Assembly: GCA_033856515.1 (NCBI GenBank) | Contig: JAWVEY010000003.1 | Location: 62,001-126,000 of the forward strand | Direction of reading: 5' to 3' | From: JALZKA01 sp033856515 | Lineage (GTDB): Bacteria; Actinomycetota; Thermoleophilia; Solirubrobacterales; 70-9 | DNA: 64,000 nucleotides | Shown: positions 1 to 7,862 of the stretch, one piece after another | How the letters are laid out: every line of letters begins with the position of its first letter | How positions within the stretch are numbered: the first letter of the stretch is position 1 | Program-made: the position numbers and the translations under genes | The notes under the pieces: generated by a model | The model's input: only the letters and a program-made list of their open reading frames with translations | Databases searched by the model: none | What the model was told of the DNA's origin: nothing

Positions 1-505
1 CGGTGACGATCTCGACCAGCGGCGTACCGCCGCGGTTGAAGTCGACGAGCGAGGCGCCCGAGCCTTGGATGCGGCCAGATTCGGACTGATGGACCAGCTT
101 CGCGGCGTCCTCCTCGAGGTGGACGCGATGGATGCGGATGTCGCCGAGGCGCCCGTTCGTAGCGAGCGGAATGTCGTACTGGGAGATCTGGTACGCCTTC
201 GGGTTGTCGGGATAGAAGTAGTTCTTGCGGTGGAAGATCGAGCGCGGGGCAATCTCGCAGCCGAGAGCGAGGCCGATCTGGATGCCGTACTGGATCGCCT
301 GCGCGTTCACGACCGGGAGGCTTCCGGGGTGCGCGAGGCAGACCGGGCAGGTGTGGACGTTCGGGTCGTCGCCGAAGGAGAGCTCGCAGCCGCAGAACAT
401 CTTCGTCTTCGTGCGGAGCTGGACGTGGATCTCCAGGCCGATGACCGCTTGTGTTTGACCGGGGACAGGATTAATCCTGTCCCCGGACTGTCTCCGGTCG
501 CTCAT
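1..505 (-). CDS. gatB: Aspartyl/glutamyl-tRNA amidotransferase subunit B (N-terminal part)
   Basis: GatB binds misacylated Glu-tRNAGln or Asp-tRNAAsn and, with GatA and GatC, converts it to the amidated form in the cytoplasm. The visible 168 residues contain the family start VIGLEIHVQLRTKTKMFCGC, then cysteines of the zinc-binding region and the conserved stretch FHRKNYFYPDNPKAYQISQY. The gene runs off the left edge of the window. The ATG at 505-503 overlaps the stop of the upstream protease gene by 4 bp (ATGA), and no other start lies between it and the conserved core. Residues 7-16 are encoded by a perfect 28-bp palindrome, so the protein has an unusual N-terminal extension of about 19 residues before the core. 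Confidence 0.96.
   Translation of the reverse strand, partial: MSDRRQSGDRINPVPGQTQAVIGLEIHVQLRTKTKMFCGCELSFGDDPNVHTCPVCLAHPGSLPVVNAQAIQYGIQIGLALGCEIAPRSIFHRKNYFYPDNPKAYQISQYDIPLATNGRLGDIRIHRVHLEEDAAKLVHQSESGRIQGSGASLVDFNRGGTPLVEIVT
459..486. repeat. 28-bp perfect palindrome inside gatB (REP-like)
   Basis: The arms 459-472 (CCGGGGACAGGATT) and 473-486 are exact reverse complements with no spacer. The element lies inside the gatB reading frame and is translated as SGDRINPVPG. Its form resembles REP-type palindromes dispersed in many bacterial genomes, but no REP-associated transposase is seen here and no second copy was found by eye. Confidence 0.85.
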
Positions 506-789
506 CCGAACCCCAAGCTGTCGATGTGCGCTTCGTCCATGCCGAAGTGGTGGCCGATCTCGTGGAAGACCGTGCGCTTGACCTCTTCGGCGTTCGGGTT
601 CGCGTTGCGAAAGACGACGATTCGCTTGAGCCCGCCCCTGGGGTCGTAGATGCCCATGATCCCGTTGGGGTGGGAGTCCTCGACGATCACGGCCACGTCT
701 CCGATCTCCCGGCGGACCCACTCGGGCAGCTCGTCGAGGGCGTCGCGCACCGCTGCCTCGGTCTCCTCGGTGGACATCATCGGACTCAT
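502..789 (-). CDS. Small zincin-type metallopeptidase (PF06262-like)
   Basis: This 95-residue protein carries an HExxH zinc-protease motif, FHEIGHHFGMDE (residues about 79-90), with the third ligand probably the acidic residue downstream. The short length, the preceding VEDSHPNGIMGIYDP segment and the HEIGHHFGMDE core match the minimal zincin family PF06262 (DUF1025), whose members are cytoplasmic and of unknown substrate. The ATG at 789 overlaps the gatA stop by 4 bp, and its stop overlaps the gatB start by 4 bp. It is therefore translationally coupled between two subunits of one enzyme. A role in GatCAB assembly or turnover is only an inference from that position. Confidence 0.85.
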   Translation of the reverse strand: MSPMMSTEETEAAVRDALDELPEWVRREIGDVAVIVEDSHPNGIMGIYDPRGGLKRIVVFRNANPNAEEVKRTVFHEIGHHFGMDEAHIDSLGFG

Positions 790-2204
790 CCAGGCCTGCC
801 GTCGAACGAGATGGCGCCCTCGATCGCGTGCGCTGCATCCAGCAGGCGCGTCTCGGAGAACGCCGGCCCTGCGATCTGGAAGCCGACGGGCAGCCCGGAC
901 GCGGCGCCCAAGCCTGCCGGGATCGAGATTGCGGGGATGCCCGCCAGCGACATCGGCACGGTGAAGAAGTCCGACAGGTACATCGCCAGCGGGTCCTGGG
1001 TGCGCTCGCCCCGCTTGAACGCGACCGACGGTGAGGTCGGGGCGACGACGAAGTCGCACTTTTCAAAGGCCGAGCGGAAGTCGCCGGCGATCTTCGTGCG
1101 CACCCTCTGGGCTTGGCCGTAATACGCGTCGTAGTAGCCCGAGGAGAGCGCGTAGGTGCCGAGCATGATGCGCCGCTTCACCTCGGCCCCAAAGCCCTGC
1201 GATCGCGTGCGCTCGTACATCTGACCCAGGTCCTCATCTCCGTCGACCCGCAGGCCGTAGCGCACGCCGTCGAAGCGCGCGAGGTTCGCCGACGCCTCGG
1301 CCGGGGCGATCACGTAATAGGCCGAGAGGCCGTGGCCGGCGTTCGGAAGCTCGATGTCGACGATCTCGCCACCCTGGGCCTGGATCAGAGCGAGCGTTGA
1401 GCGAAAAAGCTGAGCGACGTCCGGCTCGACGCCCTCAGCCTCATCCGAGAAGTCGGTCGCGACTCCGAACCGGACGCCCTGGAGATCGCCTCCCGACGGC
1501 AGCTCGACGCCACCGGGGATGCCCGTCGAGGTCGAGTCACGCGGGTCGCGGCCCTCGAGCTCGCGAAGGAGGAGCGCAGCGTCGGTGACATCGCGGGTGA
1601 GCGGGCCACACTGGTCGAGCGACGAGGCGAACGCGATCATCCCGTAGCGCGAGACGGCCCCGTAGGTGGGCTTGAGACCGACAATCCCGCAGAGCGCTGC
1701 CGGCTGGCGGATCGACCCGCCGGTGTCGGTTCCGATCGCGACTGGCGCGAGGCCCGCGGCGACCGCGGCTGCCGAGCCACCCGAGCTGCCGCCCGGAACG
1801 CGATTGTGGTCCCAAGGGTTGAGGACGTCGCCGTAGGCGGAGTTCTCATTCGAGGAGCCCATCGCGAACTCGTCCATGTTCGTCTTGGCGAGGGTCGCCG
1901 CTCCAGCCGCCTCCAGCCGCGCCACTGCCGTGGATGTGTACGGGGGCCTGTAGCCCTCCAAGATCTTCGAGCCCGCGGTCGTCGGGATGTCCTGGGTGCA
2001 GAAGATGTCCTTTACGGCGACCGGGATGCCCGCCAGAGGGCCGTCGCCGGGCGCCGGGGCCGCATCCCGCGACCAGAGGAACGCGTTGAGGTCGTCGTTG
2101 AGGCCATCAAATGCGGTGGCGTAATCCGCGGCATCCAGGGCGCCGGCCTTGATGCGTTCGAGCGCCTCCGTGGCCGTCAGCCCGCGGATCTCCGAGTCGC
2201 TCAC
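786..2204 (-). CDS. gatA: Aspartyl/glutamyl-tRNA amidotransferase subunit A
   Basis: GatA is the amidase that releases ammonia from glutamine or asparagine for tRNA-bound Glu/Asp amidation. The 472-residue protein has the full amidase signature. By comparison with known GatA proteins the triad is Lys65 (VAVKDIF), Ser140 in GGSSGGS and the nucleophile Ser164 in GTDTGGSIRQPA. Length is normal for the family. It follows gatC with a 4-bp overlap and precedes the small metallopeptidase and gatB, so the whole set is probably one transcript. Confidence 0.97.
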   Translation of the reverse strand: MSDSEIRGLTATEALERIKAGALDAADYATAFDGLNDDLNAFLWSRDAAPAPGDGPLAGIPVAVKDIFCTQDIPTTAGSKILEGYRPPYTSTAVARLEAAGAATLAKTNMDEFAMGSSNENSAYGDVLNPWDHNRVPGGSSGGSAAAVAAGLAPVAIGTDTGGSIRQPAALCGIVGLKPTYGAVSRYGMIAFASSLDQCGPLTRDVTDAALLLRELEGRDPRDSTSTGIPGGVELPSGGDLQGVRFGVATDFSDEAEGVEPDVAQLFRSTLALIQAQGGEIVDIELPNAGHGLSAYYVIAPAEASANLARFDGVRYGLRVDGDEDLGQMYERTRSQGFGAEVKRRIMLGTYALSSGYYDAYYGQAQRVRTKIAGDFRSAFEKCDFVVAPTSPSVAFKRGERTQDPLAMYLSDFFTVPMSLAGIPAISIPAGLGAASGLPVGFQIAGPAFSETRLLDAAHAIEGAISFDGRPG

Positions 2205-2488
2205 GAAGCGCCGGGCGACGGGACGCGAAAAGCGCCGTCGGCTGGGTCAGGGGCGTTGGCGAGCGCTGCGTCGCGCTCCAGGCTGGGAGCCGGCTCGTCG
2301 GCGCGCAGGACGTTCTCGAGCTCCACCACGTGCGAGGTGGGCTCGACTCCCTCCAGGTCGAGTTCGGAGATGCGGTCGACGTGCTCGAGGATCCCCGAGA
2401 GCTCCGTCGCCATCTGCTCAACCTCGTCGTCTGAGAGCTCGAGCCGGGCGAGCTTGGCGACGTGAAGTACTTGATCGCGATCGATCAC
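2201..2488 (-). CDS. gatC: Aspartyl/glutamyl-tRNA amidotransferase subunit C
   Basis: GatC is the small stabilising subunit that wraps around GatA and GatB. The 95-residue sequence has the family pattern VLHVAKLARLELSDDEVEQM near the N-terminus and ends with a proline- and alanine-rich tail, as in other GatC proteins. It is the first gene of the gatC-gatA-protease-gatB unit. Only about 20 bp separate it from the lipoprotein gene upstream on the same strand, so the promoter may lie further upstream. Confidence 0.95.
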   Translation of the reverse strand: MIDRDQVLHVAKLARLELSDDEVEQMATELSGILEHVDRISELDLEGVEPTSHVVELENVLRADEPAPSLERDAALANAPDPADGAFRVPSPGAS

Positions 2489-2506
2489 GCGCCCATGTTA
2501 GGGGCG

Positions 2507-3172
2507 CTATTCAGGCGGCTCGAAGTTCGAGCACCGCGTGGCGAGCTCTTCTTCAGCAAACTTGCCAGGGTCTGGCAAGAGATCCTCAGAGCAGATAGTT
2601 CGCTCGCGCCATTTGGCCTCGAACTCTTTCTGAAACTCGGCCATTACTGACTCTTCTTCTTCGGGATCGTCGGTCTTCGCGGTCACGTCGTCTTGGAGCG
2701 CTCGTGAGGAGGCTTGAATTTCGACCCGGGCGCGCGCGTCTTCCTCTGTCAGGCCGGAATCCTGGAGGAACTTCGCATAGTCGTCCCGACTCGAAAACTG
2801 GGTGTCGATGACACTCTCCAGTTCGGCGTCGATATCCGCTTCTGTGACAGTGATTTCCCGTTCCTCCAACTCACCGGCGACCCAGCGCTTTAGCAGTACT
2901 TCCTGTAGCGCCGTTGTAGTCAGCAAGTCATAGCCCCGCGAGCCCTCGGCGGGCATCTTCTCTCCGCCGAGTCCCGCATTGAGAGAAATCGCAGCGTCAA
3001 ACTCCTCTTGCGTCACCTCGCCCTCTTCGACCTCGTCGACGAAGGCGACCGCGCCTTCTGGCACCTCGAGTGCCGCCTCCTCGGGCGGCGGCGGCTCGTC
3101 GTCACCTCCACAAGCAACGAGCGCGGATGCGATCGCGAGCGTCGCAAGCACGCAAAAGACCGGCGACCGCAT
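2507..3172 (-). CDS. SurA/PrsA-like lipoprotein lacking a rotamase domain
   Basis: The 221-residue protein starts with a lipoprotein signal peptide; the lipobox ends in LVAC with the lipidated Cys at residue 21, followed by GGDDEPPPP as a linker. The rest is helical and acidic and resembles the N-terminal chaperone domain of SurA/PrsA proteins (VTQEEFDAAISLN, then a segment VTEADIDAELES). No parvulin rotamase domain follows. It is probably a membrane-anchored extracytoplasmic chaperone-like protein. The identification is by pattern and moderate in confidence. Confidence 0.65.
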   Translation of the reverse strand: MRSPVFCVLATLAIASALVACGGDDEPPPPEEAALEVPEGAVAFVDEVEEGEVTQEEFDAAISLNAGLGGEKMPAEGSRGYDLLTTTALQEVLLKRWVAGELEEREITVTEADIDAELESVIDTQFSSRDDYAKFLQDSGLTEEDARARVEIQASSRALQDDVTAKTDDPEEEESVMAEFQKEFEAKWRERTICSEDLLPDPGKFAEEELATRCSNFEPPE

Positions 3173-3210
3173 GAAGCGGCCGCCGGTCGGTGCGAATTCT
3201 GGGTTCGGCT

Positions 3211-3852
3211 CTATGCCGCCGGGCCCTGTGGGGGCTGCTGTGAGGGCGGGGGATCCGCCGGCGGAGGTGGCGGTGCAGCCGGTGGGGGCGCCGCGGGCGG
3301 CGGTGCGCCGGCACCCGGGCCGGGCGACTGCAACCCGCCGGCCTGGTCGCCGAACGAGGTTCCCTCTTCCTCCATCGCGCGCCAGCCGCCGTATGCAATG
3401 GCCCCGGAGGCGATGAGGCCTAGGAACACTCCATACGAGCGGTCAAGCCCCTCAGCCGGGGGATCGATCACGCGATACAGGACCAGGACGGTGGTCAGGA
3501 TTCCAAGGCCCGCCACGAGCGCACTCATCGCGATCGGGAGGTTCACTTGAGATCCCATTGCCGTCATCGCCGCAAGCGCGATCGCCGCGATAATGGTGAG
3601 CAGCATCACGATCTTGATGAGGTCGAATGCGTCCCATGCCGAGATGCTGGCAGCATCGTCGACTGCGTCGCTTGCGCCCTCGGGCACGGCCAATCCCTGT
3701 TCCTCGGCCTGCTCGATAGCAGCCTTGGCTTGGGCCTGGGTCTCTTCATCGAGACCCGGAACCGAATACCAAGACAAGAACATCACTATGAAGAGCACGA
3801 CCGCAGCTACGGCCGCGATCATCTGCCCCTGTCCGATACGACTTGTGTCCAT
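3211..3852 (-). CDS. Four-helix membrane protein with proline-rich tail
   Basis: Hydrophobic stretches near residues 10-28, 80-97, 104-125 and 141-157 predict four membrane segments. Between the first two is a soluble loop of about 50 residues rich in Ala, Glu and Asp. The last 40 residues are almost only Pro, Ala and Gly (PPPAAPPP type), suggesting a flexible cytoplasmic or surface tail. No enzyme motif is visible. It sits between the lipoprotein gene and folD on the same strand with short gaps on both sides. Function unknown. Confidence 0.75.
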   Translation of the reverse strand: MDTSRIGQGQMIAAVAAVVLFIVMFLSWYSVPGLDEETQAQAKAAIEQAEEQGLAVPEGASDAVDDAASISAWDAFDLIKIVMLLTIIAAIALAAMTAMGSQVNLPIAMSALVAGLGILTTVLVLYRVIDPPAEGLDRSYGVFLGLIASGAIAYGGWRAMEEEGTSFGDQAGGLQSPGPGAGAPPPAAPPPAAPPPPPADPPPSQQPPQGPAA

Positions 3853-3917
3853 TGGACCCCCTTCGTGGGTGGTGGAGATCTTCGCGGCGCGCGGAATTGC
3901 TCGCCGTTGTGCTGACC

Positions 3918-4787
3918 CTATACCGCCCGCACGGCGGAATGTCGGCGGGTTTGCGCCGCACCTAGCGTGTTGCGAAGGAGCATTGCGATCGTCATCGGCC
4001 CGACTCCGCCCGGGACCGGCGTGATCGCGCCCGCAACCTCGGCGGCGGGCTGGAAGTCCACGTCGCCCACGAGGCCCTGATCCGTCCGGTTGATGCCGAC
4101 GTCGATGACGGTGGCGCCAGGCTTGACCCAGTCGCCCTGAATCATCCGAGGCGACCCGACTGCCGCGATCAGGATGTCGGCCTCGCGGCAGACGGAGCCC
4201 AGGTCACGGGTGCGGGAATGGCAGACGGTGACGGTCGCGCTGGCGTTCGTAAGCAGGGCCGCCATTGGGCGGCCGACCAGGATCGAGCGGCCGACGACCA
4301 CTGCGGTCGCCCCGCTTACCTCGGTAGCCGCCTCATCCAGAAGCTCCATGATCCCGAGCGGCGTGCAGGGCACCATGCACGGCCGGCCCTGCGCCAGGAG
4401 CCCGGCGCTGACCGCCGTCAGGCCGTCGACGTCCTTGGCGGAGTCGATCGCTGCCACGACCTGGTCCTGGTCGAGCGCATCGGGCAGGGGCATCTGGACG
4501 AGGATCCCGTCCACGTCGTCGTCGGCGTTGAGGGTCTCGACCAGGCTGAGGAGATCGGCCTGCGAGACGTCCGTGTCCAGGCCATGATGAAACGAGCGGA
4601 TCCCCGCCTCCTCGCACGCCTTGATCTTGTTGCCGACGTAGACGTGAGATGCCGGGTCGTCGCCCACGAGGACCGTGGCAAGGCCGGGAACCGTGTCGTG
4701 CTCTTCTTCGAAGGCGTCGACGCCGTCGCGCACCTCCGCCCGAACCCGCGCCGCCACCACCTTGCCGTCGATGATGCGAGCGCTCAC
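3918..4787 (-). CDS. folD: Bifunctional methylenetetrahydrofolate dehydrogenase/cyclohydrolase
   Basis: FolD interconverts 5,10-methylene-, 5,10-methenyl- and 10-formyl-tetrahydrofolate using NADP in the cytoplasm. The 289-residue sequence has the active-site YxxxK (Tyr50, Lys54 in YVGNKIKAC), the substrate-binding VQMPLP motif, the nucleotide-binding VVVGRSILVGRPMAALL segment and the C-terminal PVPGGVGPMTIAMLL signature. The start overlaps the end of the upstream pcrA-type helicase gene by 4 bp, so the two are co-transcribed and probably translationally coupled. Confidence 0.97.
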   Translation of the reverse strand: MSARIIDGKVVAARVRAEVRDGVDAFEEEHDTVPGLATVLVGDDPASHVYVGNKIKACEEAGIRSFHHGLDTDVSQADLLSLVETLNADDDVDGILVQMPLPDALDQDQVVAAIDSAKDVDGLTAVSAGLLAQGRPCMVPCTPLGIMELLDEAATEVSGATAVVVGRSILVGRPMAALLTNASATVTVCHSRTRDLGSVCREADILIAAVGSPRMIQGDWVKPGATVIDVGINRTDQGLVGDVDFQPAAEVAGAITPVPGGVGPMTIAMLLRNTLGAAQTRRHSAVRAV

Positions 4788-7057
4788 GAGGCCTTCTTGA
4801 GCGGGGCATAGTCGGCCATCAGCTTGCGCTCCCCGCCCACGGACGCGAAGCGGACGACCACGACGGAGCCGGGCTCGACCGAGGTGACGACCCCCTCGCC
4901 GAAGCTGGCGTGGACGACGTCGTCGCCGATGCGGAACTCGACCTCGGGCGTCTGCGGCTGGGGTCGCTGAGGAGCCCTGAACTCCCCCGCCCCTCCGAAC
5001 CCGAGAACCGTGTCGCGCCGCGACCCGCCGGCCCGCGCACCCTGCCAGCCGGTTTGTACGGCCATCGCCTTCTTGTCCACGAGCTCGTCGGGGACCTCGC
5101 GCAGGAAGCGGGATGGCAGGTTCCAGCCGGACGAGCCGTGAAGGCTCCGGCGGCGCGCGCAGGTCATGTAGAGGCGCTGCTTGGCGCGCGTCACGCCCAC
5201 GTACGCGAGGCGGCGCTCCTCCTCGAGATTGCCCTCTTCGACCGAACGGGCGTGTGGGAAGACGCCCTCCTCGCAGCCGATGATGAACGCGGCGTCGTAC
5301 TCGAGCCCCTTCGCGTTGTGGAGGCTCATGAGCGTGATCAGGCTCTCCGAGTCACGGATCCCATCCTGCTCGGTGAAGAGGCGGATCTGGGCAAGGAACT
5401 CCTCGAGCGGAGTGTCCTCGCGCTCCTCGCCCTCCACCTTGCGGTTGATGTCGAACTCGCCGGCGACGCCGACCAGCTCCTGGAGGTTCTCCATCCGCCC
5501 CTCGGCCTCGAGGGTGCGCTCGGCCTCGAGCGAGTCGAAGTAGCCAGTGTCGTGGAGGACCGACTCGAGAAGCTCGGCAACCGAATTGCCCTCGGCCCGC
5601 TCGCGAAGGCCGGCCATGACGGCGGCGAAGCGCGATACGGCCTTGACCGCTGCTGCTCCGAGGCCCGGAACCGACTCCGGGCGCGACATGACGTCCCAGA
5701 CGTCCTCGCCCGTCGTGTTGACGTGGGAGAGGATGCGGCTCTCGGAGGTTTGGCCGATCCCTCGGCGCGGCGAGTTGATGACGCGGGTGAAAGAGATCGC
5801 ATCGGCCGGGTTCGCGAGGAGCGACAGGTAGGCAACTGCGTCCTTCACCTCGGCCCGCTCGTAGAACTTGGTGCCGCCGATGACCTGGTAGGGCACCTCG
5901 TAGCGGACGAGCGTGTCCTCCAGGACGCGGCTCTGCGCATTCATCCGGTAGAAGACCGCGATGTCGTCGCGCCCGAAGTCCTCATCGGAGACCAGACGCT
6001 CGATCTCGCCGGCGACGTAGCGTGCCTCCGCATGCTCGTCGTCGAGCTCTGCGACGACCACGGGCTCGCCCCGACCCGCGTCCGTCCAGAGGTTCTTCTG
6101 CTTCTGCTCGGTGTTGTTCGCGATCACCGCGTTCGCGGCATCGAGGATGGTCCCGGTCGAGCGGTAGTTCTGCTCGAGCTTCACGACCTCGGCCCCTTCG
6201 AAGTCATGCTCGAACTCGAGGATGTTGCGAACGTCAGCGGAGCGGAAGCTGTAGATCGACTGAGCATCGTCACCGACAACCGTCAAGTTCTGCTGCTCGC
6301 CTGCGAGGAGCTGGAGGAGGCGGTATTGCGCGCGGTTGGTGTCCTGGTATTCGTCGACGAGGAGCCAGCGGAAGGTGCGCTGGTAGCGCTCGCGGACGTC
6401 GGCGAAGAGCTCGAAGAGGTTGACGGTCCGGACGAGGAGATCGTCGAAGTCCATCGCGGAGGCCTCGACCATGCGGCGCTCATACAGCGAATAGACCTCC
6501 GCAACTACCTCCTCGAAATAGGTGGCCTGGCTCTCGGCGTAGTCGGTCGAGTCCTCGAGGCGGTTCTTGGCGCTCGAGATCGCGGCCTGGATCGAGCGCG
6601 GGGTGAAGCGCTTGGGGTCAATGTCGTTCTCCTCCAGGCAGCGCTTGACCATGCGGAGCGAGTCGGCCTGGTCGTAGATCGTGAACGAGCGCTTGTAGCC
6701 CAGGCGCTCGGCGTTCGCACGAAGGAGCCGCGCGCACGCTGAGTGGAACGTCATCACCCACATGAGCCGCGAGACGCCGCCGACGAGCTCCTCGACACGG
6801 TTGCGCATCTCCTGCGCGGCCTTGTTGGTGAACGTGATCGCGAGGATCTCCGATGGATGCGCCTGGCCGGTCGCCACGAGGTAGGCGATCCGGCGCGTCA
6901 GCACCCTCGTCTTGCCCGAGCCGGCCCCGGCGATGACGAGGAGCGGCCCCTCGCCGTACTCCACGGCACGCTGCTGCGGCGGGTTCAGTCCCTCCAGAAG
7001 GCGCTCGATGGCGTCTTGGCCGGGGCTGATCGGGGCGAGGTTCTCCATCTCATCCAA
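4784..7057 (-). CDS. pcrA: UvrD/PcrA-type DNA helicase
   Basis: This is a superfamily 1 3'-5' DNA helicase of 757 residues. The motifs appear in order: Walker A AGAGSGKT (Lys49), DEYQDTN (motif II), GDDAQSIYSFRSAD (III), QNYRST (IV), LMSLHNAKGLEYD (V) and YVGVTRAKQRLY (VI). The C-terminus has a Tudor-like segment (IGDDVVHASFGEGVV), which in PcrA/UvrD proteins binds RNA polymerase. Roles would be in repair and in removing stalled complexes. It is the upstream gene of a pair with folD. PcrA and UvrD1 cannot be separated from the sequence alone. Confidence 0.95.
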   Translation of the reverse strand: MDEMENLAPISPGQDAIERLLEGLNPPQQRAVEYGEGPLLVIAGAGSGKTRVLTRRIAYLVATGQAHPSEILAITFTNKAAQEMRNRVEELVGGVSRLMWVMTFHSACARLLRANAERLGYKRSFTIYDQADSLRMVKRCLEENDIDPKRFTPRSIQAAISSAKNRLEDSTDYAESQATYFEEVVAEVYSLYERRMVEASAMDFDDLLVRTVNLFELFADVRERYQRTFRWLLVDEYQDTNRAQYRLLQLLAGEQQNLTVVGDDAQSIYSFRSADVRNILEFEHDFEGAEVVKLEQNYRSTGTILDAANAVIANNTEQKQKNLWTDAGRGEPVVVAELDDEHAEARYVAGEIERLVSDEDFGRDDIAVFYRMNAQSRVLEDTLVRYEVPYQVIGGTKFYERAEVKDAVAYLSLLANPADAISFTRVINSPRRGIGQTSESRILSHVNTTGEDVWDVMSRPESVPGLGAAAVKAVSRFAAVMAGLRERAEGNSVAELLESVLHDTGYFDSLEAERTLEAEGRMENLQELVGVAGEFDINRKVEGEEREDTPLEEFLAQIRLFTEQDGIRDSESLITLMSLHNAKGLEYDAAFIIGCEEGVFPHARSVEEGNLEEERRLAYVGVTRAKQRLYMTCARRRSLHGSSGWNLPSRFLREVPDELVDKKAMAVQTGWQGARAGGSRRDTVLGFGGAGEFRAPQRPQPQTPEVEFRIGDDVVHASFGEGVVTSVEPGSVVVVRFASVGGERKLMADYAPLKKAS

Positions 7058-7086
7058 AGATAGACCCGCCTCCGGCGTCGGCTGCG

Positions 7087-7821
7087 TTATCCCCCGGCTG
7101 AACTCGGGCCTTGCTTTGGCTTGAGTTCCCTGACCTCGGCCTCAGCCGCTCGGCCGTCGATCTCGGCCAGGCGATCCTCGATGGCCCCCAGGCGGTCCGA
7201 CAGGCTGCGCATTGCGTCGGCGACCGGGTCCGGCAGGTGGATCCAGTCCGCGTCCGGGCCTTCGGGGCGCTTGCCCTCGACCCGCACGGGGTGCCCGGGG
7301 TTCCCGACCACTGTCGAGTTCGAGGGCACATCCGAAATAACCACTGTGTTGGCGCCGACCTTGGCGCCGTGTCCGATCTCGACCGGCCCCAGGAGCTTGG
7401 CCCCCGAGCCGATCGTCACGTCGTCGCCCACCGTGGGATGGCGCTTTCCGCGGGCGAACCCGGTGCCGCCGAGCGTCACGCCCTGGTAGAGCGTCACGCG
7501 ATCGCCGATCTCTGCCGTTTCACCAATCACGACGCCCGCCCCGTGGTCGATAAAGAAGTCGGAGCCGATCCGGGCGGCCGGATGGATCTCGACCCCCGTG
7601 ACGGCGCGGCTCGAGAACGCCACCACTCGGGGCACCAGCGGTACCTCAGCCTCATACAAGGCATGAGCAACACGATGCGCCAACAACGCCTGAACACCCG
7701 CCCAAGTCGTGAGGATCTCGGCGCTGCCGACGCCGCGCGCCGCGGGATCGCGGTCGCGGGCAGAGGCGACGTCGCTCCTGATCTCGGAGGCGACACGACG
7801 GAGTGCTCCCAGGCCGAACAT
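7087..7821 (-). CDS. cysE: Serine O-acetyltransferase
   Basis: CysE acetylates L-serine with acetyl-CoA, the first step of cysteine synthesis. The 244-residue protein has the N-terminal helical part and the left-handed hexapeptide beta-helix, with the family signature DHGAGVVIGETAEIGD and LYQGVTLGGTG. The C-terminus carries an extra, charged coiled-coil-like tail (LSDRLGAIEDRLAEIDG) not found in the shortest family members. The partner gene cysK lies about 6 kb away at 13.2 kb. It is the first gene of the leftward run, only about 40 bp from the divergent kinase gene. Confidence 0.94.
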   Translation of the reverse strand: MFGLGALRRVASEIRSDVASARDRDPAARGVGSAEILTTWAGVQALLAHRVAHALYEAEVPLVPRVVAFSSRAVTGVEIHPAARIGSDFFIDHGAGVVIGETAEIGDRVTLYQGVTLGGTGFARGKRHPTVGDDVTIGSGAKLLGPVEIGHGAKVGANTVVISDVPSNSTVVGNPGHPVRVEGKRPEGPDADWIHLPDPVADAMRSLSDRLGAIEDRLAEIDGRAAEAEVRELKPKQGPSSAGG

Positions 7822-7862
7822 TCACGCCCAAGGCTAGGCCACTCGAGGGCTACTCTCGAACC

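Noticed and set aside
3240..3320. Repeat-like GGCGG/CCGCC runs
   Set aside because: They are the codons of the proline- and alanine-rich tail of the membrane protein, not a separate repeat element.
4910..6742. A 610-codon open frame on the plus strand opposite the helicase gene
   Set aside because: It is fully antisense to pcrA, which has all helicase motifs. Long antisense frames are expected at this GC content and the frame has no recognisable domain.
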